A DNA stretch of 48,229 bases from Spirochaetales bacterium (GTDB lineage Bacteria; Spirochaetota; Spirochaetia; Sphaerochaetales; Sphaerochaetaceae). The translations under genes and the position numbers were made by a program. Positions within the stretch are counted from its first letter, which is position 1. The number at the start of each line of letters is the position of its first letter. The notes below the pieces were generated by a model, which had not been told where the DNA came from, made no database searches, and worked only from the letters and a program-made list of their open reading frames with translations. Below are positions 41,142 through 48,229 of this stretch, piece after piece. The stretch lies in the NCBI GenBank assembly GCA_017478205.1, contig JAFVDZ010000019.1:1-48229 (forward strand), given 5' to 3'.

Positions 41142-42482
41142 TTACTTGCGAAGGCCTTCAATCCAAGTTCCGACTGTGAATGCTACGCTTGCGCAGTATT
41201 CAGGATCTTCAACTACGAGACCACCTTCATTGAGCCACCAGTCAAGACCCTTATCATTGAGAGCCTTGAACTTGACAGTGACGCCATCTTCAGCCATACC
41301 GCTGACACTGTGGTGATGTCTGTCTTCGTTTGCTTTAGCAACTTCTGGGTTGGATGAATAGCCGCCGATATCCTTGCCCCAAGCATTGAAACCATTCTGT
41401 GTACATGTCATATAAGCGATGAATGCACATGATGTCCAAGGAAGTGGGGAGTTGTCGGTGAGGAAGAGGTAATGGCAGTAGCCATAGCCACCAAAGCCCT
41501 TATATCCATCTTCATAAGCTGCAACCTTGATGTTGTTCTTGGAAACGCTATCGGATTCCTGGACACTTCTAAGCTTGGAGTATACGAGGAGACCGAACTG
41601 ATCAGTTGCGGATGATGATACGAGAGTGTTACAGATAGGACCATCATCGGTCTGTTCGTTGTAGCTGGTTACCCAGAGCTTGATCCATGCAAGACCATAA
41701 GCACCATTCTTTCCAAGACCAAATTCCTTAGCTTCCTTAGAAAGAGCCTTTACTTCCTTCTCTACGATAGCCTTCTTGTCCTTTGGAAGAGCATCACAAG
41801 CTTCCTTGAGAGCATCAGCATACTTGTCTGCTGTGAGCATATAGAGGAAGTTTACGCCTACTGGCTCAGAGTGGATACCCATGAAGAGACCATGCTCGCC
41901 TGGCATTACGAAATCCCAAACATTGGTATATGTCTTCTTACCTGTGCAGTTGTACATAAATACCTTGTTGAGGGTCTGGAGTGGGAGATAGCCTTCAACC
42001 TTGTCAGCTGTTGTACCGTTTGCCTTTGCCCATTCGAGTGGGATAAAGCGATCAAGAAGTCCAGTCTGGACCATCTTGGACTCGATCTGGTTACCATCCT
42101 GGATGAGAGTCATAGAGAATGTTCCCTGAGCTTTCTTGGAGTCTGCATCGAGCATTTCAAAGATAGAGTTGTTCTTTGGCTGCTGCCATTCGAACTTTAG
42201 ATTGTAGCTTGGGTCGATGGACTTGAGATAATCGATAAAGAGAGGAAGAGCACTCTTACCACGAGAGGAGTTACCAACACCATAGAAGGTAGCACCATTG
42301 GATTCAGCAATTGCCTTCTTGGCAAGCTCTTCCATAGTCATTCCTTCAGCTTCCTTGATAATCTTCTGAACTGCTGTGAGTTCCTTAACTGGTTCTGCTT
42401 TCTTTGTCTCAGCCTGGCCACCTGCAAAAAGGAAAGAACAAGCCATGAGAACAATGAGCATTACAGATAGAATTTTTTTCAT
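41142..42482 (-). CDS. ABC solute-binding protein
   Basis: A 446-residue exported protein and the first gene of the importer operon. The signal peptide (LSVMLIVLMACSFLFAGGQAE) probably ends LFA|GGQ; the LMAC is followed by more hydrophobic residues, so lipid modification is uncertain. The mature part is a periplasmic binding protein (FYGVGNSSRGKSALPLFIDYLKSIDPSYNLKFE, IPLEWAKANG, LVSSSATDQFG) of the group used by Fe(III), spermidine or phosphonate importers; the ligand is not assigned. A strong GGAGAA ribosome-binding site precedes the ATG. Confidence 0.85.
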   Translation of the reverse strand: MKKILSVMLIVLMACSFLFAGGQAETKKAEPVKELTAVQKIIKEAEGMTMEELAKKAIAESNGATFYGVGNSSRGKSALPLFIDYLKSIDPSYNLKFEWQQPKNNSIFEMLDADSKKAQGTFSMTLIQDGNQIESKMVQTGLLDRFIPLEWAKANGTTADKVEGYLPLQTLNKVFMYNCTGKKTYTNVWDFVMPGEHGLFMGIHSEPVGVNFLYMLTADKYADALKEACDALPKDKKAIVEKEVKALSKEAKEFGLGKNGAYGLAWIKLWVTSYNEQTDDGPICNTLVSSSATDQFGLLVYSKLRSVQESDSVSKNNIKVAAYEDGYKGFGGYGYCHYLFLTDNSPLPWTSCAFIAYMTCTQNGFNAWGKDIGGYSSNPEVAKANEDRHHHSVSGMAEDGVTVKFKALNDKGLDWWLNEGGLVVEDPEYCASVAFTVGTWIEGLRK

Positions 42483-42497
42483 AAATTTCTCCTTTTT

Positions 42498-42514
42498 GAA
42501 ATTATTACAATTTC
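42498..42514. promoter_or_regulatory. Inverted repeat upstream of the importer operon
   Basis: GAAATT-ATTAC-AATTTC is a perfect inverted repeat with a 5-base spacer, ending just before the ribosome-binding site of the binding-protein gene and downstream of a weak promoter candidate (TTTACT-N18-TAGACT on minus). It could be an operator or a small leader hairpin. Confidence 0.35.
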
Positions 42515-42611
42515 AGTCTAGTTGCGTGATTTTCAAAAAGTAAAGGAAAAAATTTTCAATCTAAATTTAGGTCAACAAATAGTAATTTTGGACAAAACAG
42601 AGATATAAGAG

Positions 42612-42633
42612 AACCCTCTGATTTGAGAGGGTT
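42612..42633 (-). terminator. Terminator of the ileS-lipoprotein-fmdB unit
   Basis: AACCCTCT (42612-42619) pairs perfectly with AGAGGGTT (42626-42633) around a 6-base loop, about 100 bases after the fmdB stop, followed on the minus strand by TCTCTTATAT. The stretch 42634-42736 before it holds nothing I can identify. Confidence 0.6.
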
Positions 42634-42736
42634 ACATATCACATAATATTTCTACCACTGACTAAAAAAAGACTCAGGGCTCACCTATAGTCCGATATTC
42701 TACCCTTCTGATCATTGATTAACTGTGACTAAGTTA

Positions 42737-42955
42737 TTACTTCTTACAGGAAGCACAATTGCAACCTGCTGAATGCTTATTGTCTGTTGAATAGAATCCA
42801 GATCCCTTGAAAAGGACAGCAGCTGGAGCAAAGACCTTTTTCAAGGCATTCTTTGCGTTGCATTCAGGACAATCGGTCAGGACGTCCTCACTAAAGCTCT
42901 GGGATACATCCATAGTTCTTCCACAGGAGTTGCAATGATATGTATATATTGGCAT
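42737..42955 (-). CDS. FmdB-family zinc ribbon protein
   Basis: A 72-residue protein beginning MPIYTYHCNSCGRTMDVSQSFSE with a second CPEC pair at about residue 34, forming the zinc-ribbon of the FmdB/CxxC_CxxC_SSSS family. The C-terminus is GSGFYSTDN and a further CNCASC cluster, which is also usual for the family. These small regulatory-looking proteins are widespread and mostly uncharacterised. It follows the lipoprotein gene by ten bases, with AGGAAT before the start. Confidence 0.9.
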   Translation of the reverse strand: MPIYTYHCNSCGRTMDVSQSFSEDVLTDCPECNAKNALKKVFAPAAVLFKGSGFYSTDNKHSAGCNCASCKK

Positions 42956-42965
42956 TCTATTCCTC

Positions 42966-43832
42966 TTATTTTGTGACAGGTCGTGTCAACTTTGAGAGAG
43001 TCTCTTTTGTGAGTGTATGGTTTCTCACTTTCACGCTATCTCCCTCATAGTAGTATTTTTTAGAAAGTTCTTGGATATCTGGTCTCTTTCCCATCTTTCT
43101 GAAATTGAAAAGCACCCAGTTTCTCAAAAGAGTTGTCATAGTCCTTGCACTACTCTCATTTTCCATTGTGATATCAGCATTCAAGCTAAGATCACTACCA
43201 TCCTCCAGGATGTATACTATCGCTTCTCTCATCTTCTGTATGACAGGCTGTGGAAGATCAAAGCCAAGATCGATAATGGTTTTTGGGTCTTTCAGATAGA
43301 GTCCGATAACACTGTCCCCAAGACGACTTGCAATGGTTGGATCGATATAGATTTCTCTATTCTTTACAGTCTTTTGGTATGCAGAAGGATAGTCATCACT
43401 TGAAAACACCAAAAGCCCACCTCTTGGAACCTTTGCTTCGACCAAGTCGCTTCTGTAGAAGCTGATGCCATCAGATTCTACCTCTTCAAAGTCCTTGTTG
43501 AAACGAAGTGCATTGTTTACAACCAGCGGGCCGTAGTTTCCTTCAAGTCCACCATAGTAACTGTAATCAGAAAACTGGCTTGGATAGTTTTCAGTATCGG
43601 TATGGAAGGCTATATTTACTCTTTCACTCCTCTTTATCAGTTCCTTAAGGAGTGGATCGTCATAACCAATAAGATAGCCGCCGTCCTTCAAACGGTCAGC
43701 ATCCATTGTAATTATGATTTCAGAATCCTCTCCCATTGCCTGGAAAAAATACTCCTTATCATACGGGCTGTGATGAACACAGCCTGTAAGAAATAGAAGG
43801 AAAACCAAGCAAAAGAGAAGAATCTTCTTCAT
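42966..43832 (-). CDS. Lipoprotein of unknown function
   Basis: A 288-residue protein with a lipoprotein signal peptide (FCLVFLLFLTGC; lipobox LTGC with Cys18), so probably membrane-anchored and facing the periplasm. The rest has no family I recognise; it looks globular, with alternating strands (SEIIITMDADRL, LLVFSSDDYP, VIGLYLKDPKTIIDLGFDLPQ). It is two bases downstream of ileS and ten upstream of fmdB. An unrelated passenger gene or an envelope protein specific to this lineage are both possible. Confidence 0.8.
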   Translation of the reverse strand: MKKILLFCLVFLLFLTGCVHHSPYDKEYFFQAMGEDSEIIITMDADRLKDGGYLIGYDDPLLKELIKRSERVNIAFHTDTENYPSQFSDYSYYGGLEGNYGPLVVNNALRFNKDFEEVESDGISFYRSDLVEAKVPRGGLLVFSSDDYPSAYQKTVKNREIYIDPTIASRLGDSVIGLYLKDPKTIIDLGFDLPQPVIQKMREAIVYILEDGSDLSLNADITMENESSARTMTTLLRNWVLFNFRKMGKRPDIQELSKKYYYEGDSVKVRNHTLTKETLSKLTRPVTK

Positions 43833-43834
43833 GT

Positions 43835-46800
43835 TCAGGCCTTTGAGACAGTGACTGTCACTTCCTCTTCTCCTGCCTCACCCTTTATGCCATCGTTTTC
43901 TGCGATAGTAAGATCATCAGCAAGAGTTTCGCCTGCAATATAGTCACTAAATGCTTCAACAGCCTTGTTGACGAAATCAGAGCCGTAGATTGTCAGCTTG
44001 ATGTGGTCGGCAACTTCAAGTCCGATATCCTTTCTTGTAGTCTGAACAAGACGGACAACGTCTCTTGCGATACCTTCCTGAGCAAGCTCTGGTGTGATTT
44101 CAGTATCATAACCAACTGTCATGTCACCTTCGTTGAGGACCTTTACATTCTCAGCTTCGGTTCTCTGGATTACGATATCCTCCTCACCTATATCAATTGT
44201 GCCCTCAGAGAAGTCAATGCGAGCCTTTGCATTCTCGAGTAGTTTAGCAATCTGTGCAGAGTGGAAGGCCTGGATCTTTGCGGCAACTTCCTTCATGTTC
44301 TTGCCAAGCTTCTTGCCAAGCACCTTGAAGTTAGCCTTTGCAGAGTAGCTTACGAGCTCTGATTCATCTGCCTGGAGAGAAACATTCTTTACGTTGAGCT
44401 CCTCACGGATGATCTCGAGATTCTGCATCAAGATTCTCCTGTGCTCCTCAAGACGGTCAACGATGATGTACTTTGAAAGAGGCTGGCGAACCTTGAGCTT
44501 GGAGTTAGCTCTGAGGCTTCTTCCAAGTGCAACAGCCTTCATGATTACGCTCATCTCGTTTTCAAGAGCGAGGTCTCGCTCTCCTGCCTCTGGCCAATTG
44601 CAGAGGTGTACAGATTCTGGCATCTTATCATTTCTGAGGTTCTGATAGATCTCTTCAGTTACGAAAGGAATCATAGGAGCAGCTACTGTTACGTAAGTAA
44701 TGAGTACCTTGTAGAGGGTATCATAAGCCTGCTTCTTGTCTCCATCATTCTCACTCTTCCAGAATCTTCTTCTAGAACGGCGGATATACCAATTGTTGAG
44801 GTCGTCAACAAAGTTGATCAAAGCTGTACATACACCCTGGACATCGTATTCATCGAATGCCTTTCCTACCTCCTCTATGAGGCGGTTGGATGCAGAGATG
44901 ATCCACTTATCCATAGGATTCTTCAGACTCTTGAATGCAGTTTCACTTGGTTCGTAACCATCGATATTTGCATATGTGACGAAGAAGGAGTATGCGTTCC
45001 AGATTGGCAAAAGCAAGCTCTTTATTGCCTCGTTGACAGTGCTATCACTGAACTTGAGGTCATCAGCTCTTACAACACCGGAATTGAGAAGTGCAACTCT
45101 TGTTGCGTCAGCTCCAAACTGCTTTACGACATCCATTGGGTCTGTATAGTTTCTCAGACTCTTGGACATCTTTCTTCCATCCTCTGCAAGAACGATACCG
45201 GAAACTACACAGTTCTTGAAAGCTGGCTTGTCAAAGAGGACAGCAGCGATGATCGTAAGTGTGTAGAACCAGCCTCTTGTCTGGTCAAGACCTTCGTTGA
45301 TGAAGTCAGCTGGGAAGTTGTTCTCGAATCTTTCCTTGTTCTCGAATGGATAGTGCATCTGAGCATAAGGCATTGAGCCAGATTCGAACCAGCAATCAAG
45401 GACATCTGGGATTCTTCTCATTGTGCCCTTTCCATCTGGGCTTGGCCAGGTGATCTCATCGACAAACTCCTTATGCAGGTCATCGACTTTGTGGCCACAC
45501 TTTGCTTCGAGCTCACTGACAGAGCCGATTACTTCAATGTGATCAGAGCCATCGCACTTCCAGACTGGAATTGGATTACCCCAGAATCTATTTCTTGAAA
45601 TTGCCCATTCGCGTGCACCTTCGAGCCACTTTCCAAAGCGACCATACTTGATGTGACCAGGTACCCAGTTGATCTGGTCATTGCACTTGAGCATCTCTTC
45701 CTTGATCTTAGGAACATCAACGAACCAGCAGCTCATTGCTCTGTAGATCAGAGGAGCACCTGTTCTCCAGCAGAATGGATATGAGTGTCTATACATCTCC
45801 TTCTTTACCAGAAGGCCTCTCTCCTTGAGATACTTTATTACAAGAGGATCTGCATCCTTTACAAAGAGTCCCTTGAAGTCGCTTACCTCATCTGTGAAGC
45901 AGCATTCCTCATCTATTGGACAGACAACTGGCAGATTGAGGTGCTTGAGAGCCTTGTAGTCATCCTCACCGAAGCCAGATGCACAGTGAACGATACCACA
46001 ACCATCGGTGGTGGTTACGTAATCAGCTGTTATTACCTGGAAAGAGCCAAGCTTCTTGTGGTCAGCAAAATATGAGAATAGAGGCTCATAGGTCTTGCCT
46101 GCAAGCTCAGTTCCCTTCATTTCAGAAACGATTGTGCAACCCTTTCCTTCCTTGTAGTACTTCTTGATGAGTTCCTTGGCAAGATAATAGTATTCACCAC
46201 TCTCATCATCCTTTACCTTTACATAGTCGATATCTGGACCAACGATCAGAGCCTGGTTGGATGGAAGTGTCCATGGAGTTGTTGTCCAAGCAAGGAAATA
46301 GGTGTTCTCTTCGCCATCTACCTTGAAGCGAACAGTTACTGCAGGATCCTCGACATCTCTATAGCCACCTAAGTTTACCTCCATGTTAGAAAGAGGACAT
46401 GCGAGCTTTGGAGAGTATGGGAGGATATTGAATCCTTCATAGATATACCCCTTGTCATACATGCTCTTGAATACCCACCAGATGGACTCCATATAGTTCT
46501 TGTCCATGGTTCTGTAGCCGTTATCGAAATCGACCCAACGCCCCATTCTGGTTACAGCATACTTCCACTCATTGGTGTACTTGAGTACAGAGGCACGGCA
46601 CTTTGCATTGAAATTGGCTACCCCATACTCGACAATATCTTTGTGTCCAGAAATACCGAGTTCTTTCTGGATAAGGGATTCGACAGGAAGACCATGGCAG
46701 TCCCAACCGAAGCCACGGACTACTCTCTTGCCCTTCATTGTCTGATAACGAGGAATTGCATCCTTGATTGTTCCAGGAACAAGATGTCCGAAGTGAGGAA

Positions 46801-46957
46801 GGCCAGTAGCAAATGGAGGGCCATCGTAGAAGACATACTCGTTGTCAGCTGGTCTCTGTTCAATTGATTTCTTGAAGGTATCATTCTTCTTCCAGAACTC
46901 GAGGATTCCCTCTTCCATCTGGGCAAAATTGACCTTGTTATTTACAGGTTTAAACAT
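43835..46957 (-). CDS. ileS: Isoleucyl-tRNA synthetase, eukaryote-like (type 2)
   Basis: A 1040-residue class I synthetase charging tRNA-Ile. The HIGH motif appears as LPHFGH (53-58), the KMSKS as GRKMSKSLRNY, with an editing (CP1) domain between (TTTPWTLPSNQALIVGPD). GWDCHGLPVE and CWFESGSMPYAQMHYPFE are typical. Length, the N-terminal sequence and the C-terminal extension (about 880-1040) match the eukaryote-like IleRS type found in spirochaetes, which includes enzymes naturally tolerant to mupirocin. A GGAG ribosome-binding site and own promoter precede it. It leads the ileS-lipoprotein-fmdB unit. Confidence 0.96.
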   Translation of the reverse strand: MFKPVNNKVNFAQMEEGILEFWKKNDTFKKSIEQRPADNEYVFYDGPPFATGLPHFGHLVPGTIKDAIPRYQTMKGKRVVRGFGWDCHGLPVESLIQKELGISGHKDIVEYGVANFNAKCRASVLKYTNEWKYAVTRMGRWVDFDNGYRTMDKNYMESIWWVFKSMYDKGYIYEGFNILPYSPKLACPLSNMEVNLGGYRDVEDPAVTVRFKVDGEENTYFLAWTTTPWTLPSNQALIVGPDIDYVKVKDDESGEYYYLAKELIKKYYKEGKGCTIVSEMKGTELAGKTYEPLFSYFADHKKLGSFQVITADYVTTTDGCGIVHCASGFGEDDYKALKHLNLPVVCPIDEECCFTDEVSDFKGLFVKDADPLVIKYLKERGLLVKKEMYRHSYPFCWRTGAPLIYRAMSCWFVDVPKIKEEMLKCNDQINWVPGHIKYGRFGKWLEGAREWAISRNRFWGNPIPVWKCDGSDHIEVIGSVSELEAKCGHKVDDLHKEFVDEITWPSPDGKGTMRRIPDVLDCWFESGSMPYAQMHYPFENKERFENNFPADFINEGLDQTRGWFYTLTIIAAVLFDKPAFKNCVVSGIVLAEDGRKMSKSLRNYTDPMDVVKQFGADATRVALLNSGVVRADDLKFSDSTVNEAIKSLLLPIWNAYSFFVTYANIDGYEPSETAFKSLKNPMDKWIISASNRLIEEVGKAFDEYDVQGVCTALINFVDDLNNWYIRRSRRRFWKSENDGDKKQAYDTLYKVLITYVTVAAPMIPFVTEEIYQNLRNDKMPESVHLCNWPEAGERDLALENEMSVIMKAVALGRSLRANSKLKVRQPLSKYIIVDRLEEHRRILMQNLEIIREELNVKNVSLQADESELVSYSAKANFKVLGKKLGKNMKEVAAKIQAFHSAQIAKLLENAKARIDFSEGTIDIGEEDIVIQRTEAENVKVLNEGDMTVGYDTEITPELAQEGIARDVVRLVQTTRKDIGLEVADHIKLTIYGSDFVNKAVEAFSDYIAGETLADDLTIAENDGIKGEAGEEEVTVTVSKA

Positions 46958-46987
46958 TGATAAACTCCTAAATATCGAATCAGAGTC

Positions 46988-47016
46988 ATTTTATAAAATC
47001 AAACTCCTTTATACAA
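46988..47016 (-). promoter_or_regulatory. ileS promoter
   Basis: TTGTAT (47016-47011), a 17-base spacer, TAAAAT (46993-46988), then a leader of about 24 bases with GGAG before the ATG at 46957. I see no T-box structure: the leader is too short for one. Confidence 0.6.
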
Positions 47017-47026
47017 GGGTAGGCAG

Positions 47027-47055
47027 TTGTTTTACCATAAAGCCTTTGATAGAAT
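47027..47055 (+). promoter_or_regulatory. cca promoter, predicted leaderless
   Basis: TTGTTT (47027-47032), a 17-base spacer, TAGAAT (47050-47055), six bases, then the ATG at 47062. It diverges from the ileS promoter. Confidence 0.6.
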
Positions 47056-47061
47056 GTGGCC

Positions 47062-48229
47062 ATGGCAAAATATCCTCTTACTGACAACATAAAGGCACTA
47101 TCAAAACCCTTCATAAAGGCAGGCTTTTCCCTTTATCTTGTCGGAGGAGCAGTAAGAGACTTCCTTCTTTCTAAAAGAAACGATGATTATGACTTCACGA
47201 CAGATGCAACTCCAGATGAGATCATGGAACTTTTTAAAGGTCATACAATCCCAACAGGCATCAAGCATGGAACAGTCACAGTCCGTTTCAGAGGTGAAAG
47301 CTATGAGATCACAACATTCAGAGCCGATGGCGACTACTCAGATGGAAGACACCCTGACAAAGTAGAGTTTGTCCGCAACCTTGAAAGTGATCTTGAAAGA
47401 CGCGATTTCACTATCAACGCCTTTGCTGTCTCGATTCAGAGTGGAGAAATCCTCGATTACCACAATGGAAGAGCAGACCTTGAAAAGGGTCTCATAAGAG
47501 CAATAGGCACTCCGAAGAAGAGGTTCGACGAAGATGCTCTCAGGTTAATCAGAGCCTGTCGCTTTGCATCCAAGCTCGACTTTGAAATCGAAGAGGAGAC
47601 AAAGAAGGCAATAATTGAAGATGCATCGAATATCACAAAAGTATCAGCTGAGAGAATTCGCGAAGAACTTTTCAAGATACTCTCTTCAGACCACCCTGCT
47701 AAGGGTCTTGAGCTCATGAGAGAGACTGGACTCATGAAATATATTCTTCCTGAGCTGCTTGAAGGCTATGGCATGGAGCAGAAGGGACTGCATAAATATG
47801 ATGTCTACTATCACATCATCAATTCACTTCAAGCTGCAGCTGATGACAATGCACCATTTCCTGTCCGCCTTGCACTACTCTTTCATGATATTGGTAAGCC
47901 AAGGAGTATGAAGATAAGGGATGGTGAAGTGACATTCTACTCTCATGAAAAGATAAGCGAAAATCTCGCACATGAGATACTCAGCCGCCTTAAGTGCTCG
48001 AATGAAGAGATAGCACTCACATGTCTTCTTGTCAGAAATCATATGTTCCACTACCAGAGAGAATGGACAGACAGCGCAGTGAGACGCTTTTTATTGAAGG
48101 TTGGAAAAGAGAACCTCGATCTACTATTTGCAGTGAGAAGAGCTGACCGTCTTGCTATCGATGGCAATGTGGATGAAGAGAAGATTTCTGATTTGAGAGA
48201 GAGGATTGAAAAGGAAATTCAAAGAGGCT
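47062..48229 (+). CDS. cca: CCA tRNA nucleotidyltransferase with HD domain (cut by window edge)
   Basis: The first 389 residues of a class II nucleotidyltransferase; the 3' end lies outside the window. The N-terminal catalytic head has YLVGGAVRDFLL and DDYDFTTDATPDE (the metal Asp pair), then RRDFTINAFAV and RFDEDALRLIRACRFASKLDF (nucleotide-recognition region). A C-terminal HD domain follows (RLALLFHDIGKP, LVRNHMFHY). It adds or repairs CCA at tRNA 3' ends; a poly(A) polymerase is less likely given the HD domain. There is no ribosome-binding site; the -10 box ends six bases before the ATG. Confidence 0.93.
   Translation, partial: MAKYPLTDNIKALSKPFIKAGFSLYLVGGAVRDFLLSKRNDDYDFTTDATPDEIMELFKGHTIPTGIKHGTVTVRFRGESYEITTFRADGDYSDGRHPDKVEFVRNLESDLERRDFTINAFAVSIQSGEILDYHNGRADLEKGLIRAIGTPKKRFDEDALRLIRACRFASKLDFEIEEETKKAIIEDASNITKVSAERIREELFKILSSDHPAKGLELMRETGLMKYILPELLEGYGMEQKGLHKYDVYYHIINSLQAAADDNAPFPVRLALLFHDIGKPRSMKIRDGEVTFYSHEKISENLAHEILSRLKCSNEEIALTCLLVRNHMFHYQREWTDSAVRRFLLKVGKENLDLLFAVRRADRLAIDGNVDEEKISDLRERIEKEIQRG

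Noticed and set aside
44606-45376. A 256-codon open frame on the plus strand inside ileS
   Set aside because: It is antisense to a highly conserved tRNA synthetase; open only because of codon use in ileS.
46958-47061. T-box or other tRNA-sensing leader before ileS
   Set aside because: The predicted leader is only about 24 bases and no T-box or stem I structure is present.

Overview
The window looks like the chromosome of an anaerobic, host-associated spirochaete (Treponema/Sphaerochaeta-like). This is inferred from gene content, not from a marker search: a long (about 500 aa) GlyA, a eukaryote-like IleRS, solute-binding proteins with an LFAGGQAE-type signal peptide end, an Smr protein carrying many short linear motifs, and a NusG_II/Gx-transporter pair. 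There are 39 supported protein genes, two of them cut by the window ends. I see no tRNA, rRNA, insertion sequence, prophage or CRISPR array.

Layout. 1-9350 (minus strand) is a purine/molybdenum-hydroxylase cluster: ygfK, ssnA, a three-subunit xanthine-dehydrogenase-like enzyme (Mo, 2Fe-2S and FAD subunits), then ygfM and the start of xdhD. This is the gene set known from selenium-dependent molybdenum hydroxylases. 9351-15063 holds glyA, a YesM/YesN-type two-component system and an orphan solute-binding protein. 15115-21733 holds infA, an Smr-domain protein, a CBS+ACT protein, an alpha/beta hydrolase, a YfcE phosphodiesterase and an OmpR/EnvZ-type pair. 21734-32515 holds a NusG_II protein with a Gx/ECF-like transporter, a small new gene, hisS, a DEAH RNA helicase, psiE, lrgAB, aroB, and a cysteine desulfurase paired with thiI. 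32572-36725 is a two-gene 2-hydroxyacyl-CoA-dehydratase-like system (double-headed ATPase activator plus Fe-S partner). 36738-37548 holds a candidate small RNA and a DTW-domain tRNA modifier. 37626-42482 is a binding-protein ABC importer. 42737-46957 is fmdB, a lipoprotein gene and ileS. A CCA-adding enzyme runs off the right end.

The main observation is about gene expression. A large share of operon-leading genes (glyA, the YesM kinase, the orphan binding protein, yfcE, the OmpR regulator, the small gene at 23062-23343, aroB, cca, and less clearly nusG_II, the cysteine desulfurase and the dehydratase activator) have no Shine-Dalgarno sequence. Instead, most have a near-canonical -35/-10 pair (spacer 16-18) whose -10 box ends 6-8 bases before the start codon, so transcription should begin at or next to the ATG. 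Many downstream genes in the same operons, and leaders such as ygfK, infA and ileS, have ordinary ribosome-binding sites. This suggests widespread leaderless mRNAs, and it was used here to choose several starts.

Other points of interest: helically phased CAACA repeats upstream of both ygfK and xdhA; a G9 homopolymer forming the ssnA ribosome-binding region; a short independent transcription unit whose single-stranded part equals the 16S anti-Shine-Dalgarno sequence; seven F-x-x-I-L-x-x-Y/W-like motifs in the Smr protein; and an ABC ATPase with a roughly 115-residue insertion before its signature motif.
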